Shown: piece after piece, positions 24,435-34,675 of the stretch
Layout of the letters: each line of letters opens with the position of its first letter
Position numbering within the stretch: the stretch's first letter is position 1
Program-made: the position numbers and the translations under genes
Notes under the pieces: model-generated
Told to the model about the DNA's origin: nothing
Databases searched by the model: none
The model's input: only the letters and a program-made list of their open reading frames with translations
Assembly (NCBI GenBank): GCA_944376195.1
Contig: CALWBW010000012.1
Coordinates: forward strand, 1-50,710
DNA from: an uncultured Clostridia bacterium
Lineage (GTDB): Bacteria; Bacillota; Clostridia; Oscillospirales; QAMX01
Direction of reading: 5' to 3'
DNA: 50,710 bases

Positions 24435-25211
24435 ATGCGCCTTTATTGGAAGTATTTAAAAATTCATTTTAAAAGTCAGATTCAGTACAGAGCGTCTTTC
24501 TTTCTCACCTTAATTGGACAGTTTGTCACATCCTTCTCCGCGTTGCTCTCCATTTACTTTCTCATGTCACGGTTTCACGAGATCGACAGTTTTTCGCTCA
24601 GTGAAGTCCTCCTGTGCTTTGCTATTATCTTAATGGCGTTTTCCCTGGCGGAATGCTTTGTCCGAGGCTTCGATCGTTTTTCTGCCGTCATTTCAAACGG
24701 TACGTTTGATCGTATTCTGGTACGGCCGCGCGGAGAAATGTTACAGGTGCTTTGCTCACAAATTGATTTCTCACGCTTAGGCCGTTTGGTGCAGGCAGTT
24801 TTCGTATTTTCTTACGCAATCCCCGCAAGCGGCATTCTTTGGACGCCGGAAAAAATCCTCCTTTTAATTCTGATGATTTTCTCCGGAATTGCCGTTTTCT
24901 CCGGGCTCTTTGTCATCTATGCCGCCCTGTGCTTTTTTACGACTGAAGGGCTTGAATTTATCAATATTTTTACAGATGGCGGCCGGGAATTCGGCGCGTA
25001 TCCGCTTGCAGTCTATGGCGATGGCATTTTAAAGCTATTCACTTTCGTGGTTCCGCTTGCGCTGGTACAATATTACCCGTTCCTCTATTTAACCGGCAGA
25101 AGCAACAATTTGATATATTTTCTAATGCCGCTGATTGCCTGTCTCTTTCTCCTCCCCTGTTTTCTGCTGTGGCGCGTCGGAGTTCGGCACTATAAATCAA
25201 CCGGTTCCTAA
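24435..25211 (+). CDS. ABC-2 type permease, second subunit (DUF990/COG3694-like)
   Basis: A 258-residue membrane protein with six hydrophobic segments. MRLYWKYLKIHFKSQIQYRA is the usual basic N-terminus of the DUF990 family. ATG at 24435 follows GGGAGG by eight bases; an earlier ATG in TAATG is in another frame. It is the last gene of the exporter operon and ends 22 bases before a bidirectional terminator. The substrate is unknown; no neighbouring immunity, peptide or regulator gene suggests one. Confidence 0.88.
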   Translation: MRLYWKYLKIHFKSQIQYRASFFLTLIGQFVTSFSALLSIYFLMSRFHEIDSFSLSEVLLCFAIILMAFSLAECFVRGFDRFSAVISNGTFDRILVRPRGEMLQVLCSQIDFSRLGRLVQAVFVFSYAIPASGILWTPEKILLLILMIFSGIAVFSGLFVIYAALCFFTTEGLEFINIFTDGGREFGAYPLAVYGDGILKLFTFVVPLALVQYYPFLYLTGRSNNLIYFLMPLIACLFLLPCFLLWRVGVRHYKSTGS

Positions 25212-25233
25212 CGCTCTCCGCATCAATCCTATA

Positions 25234-25270
25234 GAAAATCCCGCCGGGTTTGAAATCCGGCGGGATTTTC
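25234..25270. terminator. Bidirectional terminator between convergent operons
   Basis: GAAAATCCCGCCGG (25234-25247) pairs perfectly with CCGGCGGGATTTTC (25257-25270). It serves the exporter operon on plus and the SDR operon on minus, and abuts the SDR stop codon. Confidence 0.93.
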
Positions 25271-26164
25271 TTACTTTTCTTCTTTTTCCCTACGACGCGC
25301 GGCACGCATTTCCTCAATTTTGCGGCGTTCCTCGTCCTCGTTATAGTTGATGACCAAATCCTTAATATCGAAAATTCGAAAAATATCTCCCATATTATCC
25401 GGCGCACCCAGAATCGAGAGCCCGCCGTCCGCGCGAATTACCTGCCCGGTAATATAAGAGGCCTTGTCCGACACCAAAAGCGAGACCACATTTCCCATAT
25501 CGACCGGACGTCCAACACGGCGCAGCGGGATATAACGGTGATGATCGCGGTACCAGATACTGTCCTTTGAATCCTGATCTTCCGGCGTACGTACGTCAAT
25601 GACACCCGGTGAAAATCCGTTGACACGGATGCCGTACGGGCCAAGATCAATAGCAAAAGACTCAATGGCGCGGTTTAATCCCGCTTTCAACCCGGCATAT
25701 ACCGCGTCGCTCGTGTGCGGGGAAAACGAGCGAATGGACGTATTAAACAAGATCACGCCCGCCACACCATGATCCACCATATAATTGGCCGCCGCTTTCG
25801 CACACAGGATCATCCCACGGAAATCCAAGTTATATAAACTGTCCATCGTTTCCGGCTTGATCTCACGCAAATCTTCAAACCGGGTGATGCCTGCGTTGTT
25901 GACCAATACATCCAGCCGTCCAAGTTTTTCCACGCACTCCGCAATCAGACGATCCGGCACATCCACCTCGGCCGTATTGCCATGAAGCAAGCAACCTTCC
26001 ACTCCCGCCGCACGAACCGCAGCAAGCACCTTTTCCCCCTCTTCCCGAGAACTGTTGTAATGCACCGCGACATCGTAACCATCGCGCGCCAGCTGTTTGG
26101 CCACTGCCGCCCCAATTCCGGTGCTGGAACCCGTAACAAGCGCCACTTTTCCGTTTCTCATCAT
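25271..26164 (-). CDS. SDR family oxidoreductase (last gene of catabolic operon)
   Basis: A 297-residue NAD(P)-dependent short-chain dehydrogenase. The cofactor loop is TGSSTGIG, NNAG follows, and the catalytic Ser is in FNTSIRSF with the YAGLK motif (Tyr and Lys). The C-terminus has DKASYITGQVIRADGGLS and then a charged extension of about 35 residues ending MRAARRREKEEK, which its sister lacks. Two ATG codons are adjacent at the start. It is a clear paralogue of the next gene upstream (same motifs, same SIRxFxPHxxDxVYxGLKAGLNR text). The substrate is probably a hydroxy or sugar acid, inferred from the operon. Confidence 0.9.
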   Translation of the reverse strand: MMRNGKVALVTGSSTGIGAAVAKQLARDGYDVAVHYNSSREEGEKVLAAVRAAGVEGCLLHGNTAEVDVPDRLIAECVEKLGRLDVLVNNAGITRFEDLREIKPETMDSLYNLDFRGMILCAKAAANYMVDHGVAGVILFNTSIRSFSPHTSDAVYAGLKAGLNRAIESFAIDLGPYGIRVNGFSPGVIDVRTPEDQDSKDSIWYRDHHRYIPLRRVGRPVDMGNVVSLLVSDKASYITGQVIRADGGLSILGAPDNMGDIFRIFDIKDLVINYNEDEERRKIEEMRAARRREKEEK

Positions 26165-26243
26165 TCTACCCCTTTCTTTTCTCTAATAGAAATGAAAACC
26201 AGGAATGGGGGAAAATCCGCCCATCCCTGGAAACTCATGTTCG

Positions 26244-27086
26244 TTATACGTTTCGATCTTCCGGACGATAGGTCTTCGCAATCTCCAAAACATCACAGGC
26301 GTCAAACAGATCCGTCAGATGCTCCGCGCCGCCGACCACAGAAAGTCCGCCGTCCACGCAAATCACCTGGCCGGTAATATAAGACGCTTTTTCGGAAACC
26401 AGGAATGAGACCACATCTCCCATATCCTTTGCGTAACCATTCCGGCGCAGCGGAATAAAACGCGGGGAATTGCGATAAAACCAGTCTTCCTGTTCCCTTT
26501 CAGGTTCCGGGCAGCGTACATTCGTCACACCGGGAGAAAATCCGTTGACGCGGATGCCATAACGGCCCAGGTCAATGGCAAAGGAAGCAATGGTCCGGTT
26601 CAAACCGGCCTTCAGCCCACCGTATACGCCGTCCACACTGTGCGGGGCAAATCCACGGATCGAAGTGTTGAACAAAATGGTGCCCTGTACGCCGGCTTCC
26701 ACCATATATTTGGCCGCCTCGGAAGCACCCAGAATCATTCCGCGGTAGTTTAAATAATACATGCTGTCCATCGTTTCCGCCGTAATATCGCGCAAACGCT
26801 GGAAACGTGTAATACCAGCATTATTGACGTCCACATCCAGCCGTCCCAGCTTTTCCACCGTTTCGCGCACCAATCTGCGCGGCACTTCCGCATCAGACGT
26901 ATCCCCGTGCAACAGACAGGTCCGTACGCCAAACGCTTCACAATCCGCAGCAACTTTTTGCGCCGCTTCCGGTGAGCTGTTATAGTGAACAGCGATATCA
27001 TAGCCGTCTTTCGCAAGCGCACGTGCGATTCCCGCGCCGATTCCAGTGCTGGAACCTGTGACAAGCGCCACCTTACCATTCCTCAT
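26244..27086 (-). CDS. SDR family oxidoreductase (paralogue of neighbour)
   Basis: A 280-residue short-chain dehydrogenase with TGSSTGIG, NNAG, FNTSIRGF and the YGGLK catalytic pair. The C-terminal ITGQVICVDGGLSVVGG is normal. ATG is preceded by GGGGAGG. It lies 79 bases upstream of its paralogue and 25 downstream of the metallo-hydrolase gene. The duplicated pair suggests two successive oxidations or a heteromeric enzyme, as seen in some sugar-acid and bile-acid SDR pairs, but the reaction is not known. Confidence 0.9.
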   Translation of the reverse strand: MRNGKVALVTGSSTGIGAGIARALAKDGYDIAVHYNSSPEAAQKVAADCEAFGVRTCLLHGDTSDAEVPRRLVRETVEKLGRLDVDVNNAGITRFQRLRDITAETMDSMYYLNYRGMILGASEAAKYMVEAGVQGTILFNTSIRGFAPHSVDGVYGGLKAGLNRTIASFAIDLGRYGIRVNGFSPGVTNVRCPEPEREQEDWFYRNSPRFIPLRRNGYAKDMGDVVSFLVSEKASYITGQVICVDGGLSVVGGAEHLTDLFDACDVLEIAKTYRPEDRNV

Positions 27087-27111
27087 ATGTCATGCCTCCC
27101 CTGTTTTTTCT

Positions 27112-27816
27112 CTATGCTAAAATTGTTTCCAAATCGTATTCTTTGCCGCGTTCCATGACAAAGCTCCGAACCTCCGGCGCCACACGCGCCAGCGCATCGG
27201 TAAACTCCTTGGGATTTTCCGTATTATGGCGAATCAAGTCGTAATGCGTTGGAACCCCGACTTTTGCCCCGATTGCGCGGCAATAAGACGCCGCCTCCAT
27301 ATAATTCATATTCCCCAGCTTGCCGTTAATACAGACAAACGCCGCATCCGGTTTCATGCCGATATTTGGTACAATGGTTTTCGGCGTAAAGAGCGCATCT
27401 CCGCTGAAATAAAGCTTGCATCCATCAAACTCTACCAAATAACCAACGCTGTCCACATCATGATCCGCCGGAGTCGCCGTGATATGGAAGCCACAGCGAT
27501 CCAATACCTGTCCGCGGTCCAGACGAATTCCCTCTATTGAAAGGCCGCTTGCCGCAAGTGCGGACATACAGGTACCAGGCCCCACAATTGCGCCCGGAAT
27601 CACATATTCCTGATAAGTCACAGGATCAAAATGGTCCCAATGCGCATGCGTCGTCAGAACCAGGTCGACATGTACGCTGCCTTTTTCCAGAAACGGCGGA
27701 TAAATTCTCTCTGCGTTTCCCTTTGCTTCCCCGCAAAACGGATCTACAGAAAGGGAACCCTGTCCGGTTTTCAGAATAAATCCCGCCTGACCAATCCACA
27801 TCAGTTTCGCGTTCAT
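27112..27816 (-). CDS. Metallo-beta-lactamase fold hydrolase (UlaG-like)
   Basis: A 234-residue cytosolic metal hydrolase. The metal motif HAHWDH (57-62, HxHxDH) is intact, with later ligands in TPADHDVDSVGYL, the FSGDALF aspartate and PTHYDLI. The overall pattern is that of the UlaG / L-ascorbate-6-phosphate lactonase and YtkL branch (KLMWIGQAGFILK start), so a lactone or phosphoester of a sugar derivative is plausible. It lies 20 bases after the GntR gene and 25 before the SDR gene. The exact substrate cannot be read from sequence. Confidence 0.87.
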   Translation of the reverse strand: MNAKLMWIGQAGFILKTGQGSLSVDPFCGEAKGNAERIYPPFLEKGSVHVDLVLTTHAHWDHFDPVTYQEYVIPGAIVGPGTCMSALAASGLSIEGIRLDRGQVLDRCGFHITATPADHDVDSVGYLVEFDGCKLYFSGDALFTPKTIVPNIGMKPDAAFVCINGKLGNMNYMEAASYCRAIGAKVGVPTHYDLIRHNTENPKEFTDALARVAPEVRSFVMERGKEYDLETILA

Positions 27817-27836
27817 GATATTCTCCCTTCTTATCT

Positions 27837-28589
27837 TTATAAATCTGTCCTGTTATAGGTATTCGTAATCTCCAATTTGATTCGATCGCCGCGAAAAAGC
27901 ACAGAAGAGTACTCCATTGGCAAATTATCCGCATTATAAATGACATTTTCCAAATGCATCAGCGGATAATTTTTCCGCACGCCCAAAAGCTTTGCTTCCT
28001 TGGCGTCCGCACTGACGATTTCCAGCGTCTCCACCATTTTGTTCTGTTCCATGCCATAAGCCTCACGCAGGATATCACACAGCTGCGCCACCTCAAAATT
28101 ATGGCCGGCCGTCAGCATGTCCGGACAGAGCTTTTTGGGAATGTAGGACATATGCAGACTCAACGGAGAGCCCTTGACAGAGCGAACGCGCAGGATATAA
28201 AAAATCTCCGTTCCCTCTTCTATCCCCATACGGGTAGCCACCGCCAGCGGCGCCGCAATTTCTGAAGCTTCGATCAGTTTGGTAACGCTCTCGACACCCT
28301 GTTTATCAAGCTGCTCTCGAATTCCCATATGCGAAAGCGGACGGCTAAGCAGCTTGTCCACACTGACAAACGTACCCTTTCCCGGCACGCGGTATAAAAG
28401 CCCTTCCTGTGCCAAACGCAGGATCACAGAACGAACCGTCATGCGGCTGAGGCCATACTCCCGGCTTAGTTCATTTTCTGAAGGTATCCGCGAATTTTCG
28501 GACCAGTCTCCCCGTTTGATTTTCTCCCGGATGATCTCCTCAAGCTGCACATGCAGCGGCTTGGGACTACGCGGATCCAATATAGTCAT
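27837..28589 (-). CDS. GntR/HutC-family transcriptional regulator
   Basis: A 250-residue regulator. Residues about 10-75 are the winged helix (PLHVQLEEIIREKIKRGDW, SENELSREYGLSRMTVRSVI, VPGKGTFV). The remainder is a UTRA sensor domain (SVTKLIEASEIAAPL, LHMSYIPKKLCP, LHLENVIYN, MEYSSVLFRGDRIKLE). The ATG at 28589 follows GGAG; the family start argues against the upstream TTG. It lies inside the catabolic operon, 44 bases after the DapA-family gene. It probably binds the inverted repeat at 29563-29590 and is relieved by a pathway metabolite. Confidence 0.92.
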   Translation of the reverse strand: MTILDPRSPKPLHVQLEEIIREKIKRGDWSENSRIPSENELSREYGLSRMTVRSVILRLAQEGLLYRVPGKGTFVSVDKLLSRPLSHMGIREQLDKQGVESVTKLIEASEIAAPLAVATRMGIEEGTEIFYILRVRSVKGSPLSLHMSYIPKKLCPDMLTAGHNFEVAQLCDILREAYGMEQNKMVETLEIVSADAKEAKLLGVRKNYPLMHLENVIYNADNLPMEYSSVLFRGDRIKLEITNTYNRTDL

Positions 28590-28633
28590 GGCGTCGTTCT
28601 CCTTTGTGTTGAAATACAAACCAATTTATGCGC

Positions 28634-29533
28634 TTATGAGAGGAAACCGGCTTCCAACAGAGCCTGTCTCATCTCCGCTTCCACTTCTTTTGAAATGGGA
28701 AGCACAGGCTTTCTGGGCAACCCGCCTTTCAGCCCCATCAAGTTCATACAGCACTTCACTCCGGCGACACTGCCGCGCGCACCGGTTTTCTTGATCACGT
28801 CCTGCAAACCCGTATAATACGCCCAAGCTTTTTCTCGGCCTTCTTCCTGATACAAACGTACCACTTCCGCACACTGCGCCGGGAAATAATTGGCAGCCGA
28901 CACAACGCCGCCTTTCCCCCCGCGATCCATACAGGTAAACACCGTACTCATGGAACCGGACAAAACCTCAAAATCCTCTCTGCCGCCGACAGCATCCATA
29001 TAGGCATTCATCATATTCTTGGACGTATCCTTAATTCCGTGAATATTGGGGTGGTCGGCCAGAACACGCACTGCCTCTGCGGAAATTGTCACATCATTTG
29101 CAAACGCAGGTGCACAGTAAAGCAGAATGGGAAGACGGCTGAAATTCGCAATGGCGGTAAAATAGGCGATTAACGCATCGTCCGTCATCAAGCTCTTAAA
29201 ATAGTGCGGTGTCAGGACTGAAAGATAATCAATCCGCAAATCCGCAGACTGCACACGATCCACAAATTTCAAGGTCTGATAGAGAGACTCCCGTCCGACG
29301 CCCGCAATAAAACACTTGTCCAGACCAGCACAAGAAGAGGATACACGGATCACTTCAAACGCCTCATCGTCTGACAACATTCGAAATTCACCATTGCTTC
29401 CCAGACACATCATGCCGCCAACAGAGGTCTGATTCCAGGCCTGATAATTTTCTTGCAACATGTCAAAACGGATCTCTCCGCTTTCATCAAACGGCGTTAC
29501 GGCCGGTATAATAATTCCCCCAAGATTACGCAT
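28634..29533 (-). CDS. DapA/NanA-family aldolase or lyase
   Basis: A 299-residue TIM-barrel Schiff-base enzyme. The catalytic lysine is K168 in HGIKDTS. The tyrosine is Y139 in LLYCAP, where most relatives have YNxP. The pyruvate carboxylate loop is CLGSNGEF (about 43-50), typical of aldolases and dehydratases rather than true DapA (GTTGE). No lysine-pathway neighbours exist, so a keto-acid aldolase or 4-hydroxy-2-oxoglutarate/keto-sugar type activity fits better. ATG follows AAGGAG. It is the first gene of the operon regulated by the local GntR protein. Confidence 0.9.
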   Translation of the reverse strand: MRNLGGIIIPAVTPFDESGEIRFDMLQENYQAWNQTSVGGMMCLGSNGEFRMLSDDEAFEVIRVSSSCAGLDKCFIAGVGRESLYQTLKFVDRVQSADLRIDYLSVLTPHYFKSLMTDDALIAYFTAIANFSRLPILLYCAPAFANDVTISAEAVRVLADHPNIHGIKDTSKNMMNAYMDAVGGREDFEVLSGSMSTVFTCMDRGGKGGVVSAANYFPAQCAEVVRLYQEEGREKAWAYYTGLQDVIKKTGARGSVAGVKCCMNLMGLKGGLPRKPVLPISKEVEAEMRQALLEAGFLS

Positions 29534-29562
29534 GATTCTGGCTCCTTCCCATTTTTTTGTTT

Positions 29563-29590
29563 AAAATCACAAATTCTATATGTGATATTT
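29563..29590 (-). promoter_or_regulatory. Inverted-repeat operator of the catabolic operon
   Basis: ATCACA (29566-29571) and TGTGAT (29581-29586), nine bases apart, with A/T-rich flanks extending the symmetry. It lies immediately downstream of the -10 box, so a bound repressor would block transcription. The GntR-family protein of the operon is the obvious candidate. Confidence 0.65.
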
Positions 29591-29619
29591 ATTTTAGCAT
29601 ATGCGGTTTTGTTTGTAAA
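29591..29619 (-). promoter_or_regulatory. Promoter of the DapA-GntR-MBL-SDR-SDR operon
   Basis: On the minus strand TTTACA (29614-29619), 17-base spacer, TAAAAT (29591-29596), with the operator just after it. Confidence 0.72.
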
Positions 29620-29789
29620 CGGTCTTTCGACGTAACCATTGAAATCAGACAATTTCCGCAATGTTTCCCGATTTCCTCTTATAAAAAGTGCCATTTTCCA
29701 TACGACGGTTTCCTGACTTGTCATTCAAAAAAGCATCCAGATTTCGGTTTTTATGCAATATAACGAGAAGTTAGAGACCACCTATGTAC

Positions 29790-29809
29790 CACCGCCCTTA
29801 AGGGCGGTG
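29790..29809. repeat. 20-base perfect palindrome beside a short direct repeat
   Basis: CACCGCCCTT mirrored as AAGGGCGGTG. It is followed by GTCAGCACA twice (about 29811 and 29831), separated by 11 bases that include a T run. It may be a terminator-like element between the VWA gene end and the operon promoter, or a leftover of an IS200/IS605-type end. The rest of 29640-29790 is AT-rich and holds nothing recognised. Confidence 0.6.
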
Positions 29810-29823
29810 TGTCAGCACATTTT

Positions 29824-31206
29824 TTAGAGGGTCAGCACAGATTCGCAGCAACGATAATCCGTGTCGATATTATGCGCAATAAAACGTGCTTTAAAGTTTC
29901 GCTTTACGCACATCGTTTTCCCCGCGTTTTGGGAAAGATTCAGGTCTTCCGGCACCACAAACTTGATGCATCTCACCAAAACATCCCGGCAAGAAGGGAA
30001 ACTATGCGCAGGTATGGTCATAGCCTTCATACCCCTTTGATATTCCATGCCATCTTGGTCAACTTCCGTCAAAATTGCGGCAAGCGCCACACGTTTGCCC
30101 GGACAAACATTTTTAATTGTCACATCCATTTGAATAATACGTCCCTGTGACTCCAAATACGTGTCGCCCAAGTCCACCAAAACAGCGTCAGCACAGCCCT
30201 CCACTTCCAAATCTACCGGAGTCGGGCAAGCTTCCGGCTGTACCACAACATCGCACTCCACCGCAACTGTGGGGGCCGGGAACGATACGACGTTACCTTC
30301 CGTATCGGAATACGTGATAGACTGGTTGACCAGCTTCGTACCAGGATTCTGCCCCACATGACGAACAAAAAAGTCAAGCACGGCACTCTCGCTTCCCGTC
30401 ACGCCCAATTCGGAAATCGTCCACTTTAAGGAACGATTGTCAAGCATGGCAGCGGAACCCTTAGAGGGAGATTGAATACTGGTAATCACAAAGTCAGAAC
30501 TGACCATTTCGTTAATTTCTATATTGGTCGCGCCGGGTTTTGAGATGTTCGCCGCCAGTTCGGCAAACAGGTCCTCCAAATCCGCCGCATCCGGCGTTAC
30601 CGCCACATGAGAAGCATCCGGATCAGTTGCCCAGTTATTTAAAGCAGAAATATCCAGTCCATCAGATCCGATTAACCCTATACAATAAATGATAATTCCC
30701 TGTGCGCGAGCGGCAGCAGCAACCGGAGCAGGCGGTGCCCCCGTGGTTGTATTGCCATCCGTGAACATTACGATTACTTTCGCGTTTCCAGATGAGGAAT
30801 CCAGAAGCTGCGTGGCCTTTGTAAAGGCATCCGCATGATTCGTGCTTCCTCCCGCTGTCAAGCTGTCTACCACATTTTTCAGCGTATCCACTGAGGTAAT
30901 CAGCTGCGTATTTTCCACAGCAGTATCTGCAAAGCTGACGATCCCTATACGGCTACCGGAACCAATCTGGCCATCTTGCGTTCCATCTGTTGCCTCATCA
31001 ATAATATCAATAAAAGTTTTTGCCCCTAACTTCATGTTTGCCAGAGGCGCCCCTGTCATACTGCCGGAACGATCCAACACCAACACAATATCTGTAGGGT
31101 TGGTTAAAATATCCGGAGCAGCCGTCAACGCCAACGTGACACGTAAAGATCCCTCACAATTGATTCGATCCTGACTAATAACTTTGTTGGAATTTGTAAC
31201 ACCCAT
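29824..31206 (-). CDS. VWA domain protein with C-terminal cysteine-rich domain
   Basis: A 460-residue protein. Residues about 38-215 form a von Willebrand factor A domain with an intact metal-ion site (DRSGSM, then GGSTNHADA and FTDGNTT). A middle Ig-like region (SDFVITSIQS, LKWTISELGV, VLDFFVRHVG) follows. The C-terminal region of about 120 residues contains eleven cysteines, including the CRDVLVRC and YRCCES pieces, which could bind metal or form disulfides. No signal peptide or membrane anchor is seen: it starts MGVTNSNKVISQDRINCEG. Similar stand-alone VWA proteins occur in gut Clostridia; the role is unknown. AAGGAGG precedes the ATG, next to a hairpin. Confidence 0.85.
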   Translation of the reverse strand: MGVTNSNKVISQDRINCEGSLRVTLALTAAPDILTNPTDIVLVLDRSGSMTGAPLANMKLGAKTFIDIIDEATDGTQDGQIGSGSRIGIVSFADTAVENTQLITSVDTLKNVVDSLTAGGSTNHADAFTKATQLLDSSSGNAKVIVMFTDGNTTTGAPPAPVAAAARAQGIIIYCIGLIGSDGLDISALNNWATDPDASHVAVTPDAADLEDLFAELAANISKPGATNIEINEMVSSDFVITSIQSPSKGSAAMLDNRSLKWTISELGVTGSESAVLDFFVRHVGQNPGTKLVNQSITYSDTEGNVVSFPAPTVAVECDVVVQPEACPTPVDLEVEGCADAVLVDLGDTYLESQGRIIQMDVTIKNVCPGKRVALAAILTEVDQDGMEYQRGMKAMTIPAHSFPSCRDVLVRCIKFVVPEDLNLSQNAGKTMCVKRNFKARFIAHNIDTDYRCCESVLTL

Positions 31207-31221
31207 TACGCGTTACCTCCT

Positions 31222-31240
31222 TCTGGGGAATGACCCCAGA
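31222..31240 (-). promoter_or_regulatory. Hairpin abutting the VWA ribosome site
   Basis: TCTGGGG (31222-31228) pairs with CCCCAGA (31234-31240) around a five-base loop. On the mRNA it ends exactly where AAGGAGG begins. It could control access to the ribosome site. No promoter could be chosen with confidence in 31241-31279. Confidence 0.5.
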
Positions 31241-31279
31241 GCATCTTATGCGAGAAGGACGCTCTTGGTTCCTGATATC

Positions 31280-31314
31280 AAAAAAGCTCTGTGTCAAATG
31301 AACAGAGCCTTTTT
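31280..31314 (-). terminator. Terminator after the TfoX-like gene
   Basis: GCTCTGT and ACAGAGC arms separated by a nine-base loop, with A and T runs on both sides. On the minus strand it ends in six T, so it stops transcription from the TfoX-like gene before the VWA unit. Confidence 0.85.
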
Positions 31315-31417
31315 ACTACTTTGCCTAAAATGAACCGCTGCAAGTTTATGAGGGTTCCCTGCCTTTTCGCAGAACATGCCCTATGGCAATCAAGCATTCT
31401 CGGAGCCGCACATCCGC

Positions 31418-31750
31418 TTAATTTCGCTGCTTTTTTCCTTTAGAAGAGGAAATCTCCAAAAGAGCCAACCAAGTCGTCTGAATCAACCGAATTAACAAAT
31501 CCCGATCATCCACATCTTCCACAAGCAAATACTCCCGTGCCCCTTCATACGGCGGTGCCTTGGGTAACTGAGGAAAGTCACACTCTCCTTGCGGCGTTGT
31601 CTTCACAAACAACTGATCGTCACATATTACGGCAACAAACAAATCATTATAAAACAGGCCGTACTCGCCAAACATTCGTTTTGCCCGAATATCCCCCGCT
31701 TCCCGGAGCTGCTCAATAACATACTCTACAAAATCTCTGTGCGATGCCAT
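31418..31750 (-). CDS. TfoX/Sxy N-terminal domain protein
   Basis: A 110-residue protein matching the TfoX N-terminal domain: RAKRMFGEYGLFYNDLFVAV, then DQLFVKTT and a final APPYEGAREYLLVED, a typical small stand-alone version. TfoX regulates competence in Gammaproteobacteria, but such short proteins in Firmicutes have no established function. The ATG at 31750 follows AGAGG by nine bases. The preceding gene glpK ends 112 bases upstream, so it may be part of the dehydratase-glpK transcript or separate. Confidence 0.87.
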   Translation of the reverse strand: MASHRDFVEYVIEQLREAGDIRAKRMFGEYGLFYNDLFVAVICDDQLFVKTTPQGECDFPQLPKAPPYEGAREYLLVEDVDDRDLLIRLIQTTWLALLEISSSKGKKQRN

Positions 31751-31862
31751 TATTTTCAGCCTCTTTCTTTCAACCAACAAAACACAGATCTTGCACGTCC
31801 TTTATTCCCAGCACACAGCCTTTCTACAACCGGTTTCGCCGCCGTTCAGACCACTCCGTTTT

Positions 31863-34435
<2,573 letters not shown>

Positions 34436-34470
34436 CCCACCACTGCCTTCTTTCTGTTTGGAATATCCCC

Positions 34471-34499
34471 ATTATACCGGCGGAAACACCGGATTGCAA
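34471..34499 (-). promoter_or_regulatory. Promoter of the dehydratase-glpK unit
   Basis: TTGCAA (34494-34499), 17 bases, TATAAT (34471-34476) on the minus strand, 36 bases before the TTG start. Confidence 0.82.
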
Positions 34500-34515
34500 G
34501 GGCAGAAGCCCACGG

Positions 34516-34583
34516 AAAAAACAAAAAAGGCCCTTTATCTTCATTCCTCCCAGGCGGTTGCCCGAAAAAAAGATAAAAGGCCT
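34516..34583 (-). terminator. Terminator after glyS
   Basis: AGGCCTTTTATCTT on the minus strand pairs with AAGATAAAGGGCCT across a 27-base loop region, followed by TTTTTTGTTTTT. It isolates glyS from the dehydratase promoter. 34584-34675 is AT-rich with nothing else seen. Confidence 0.72.
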
Positions 34584-34675
34584 AATTTGACAAAAATCGA
34601 TTGTTATTATCTTACTTCAATTCTGCGCAAATGTCAATGCATTTATATTCGGCAACAGGTAAAAAAATTAAACCA

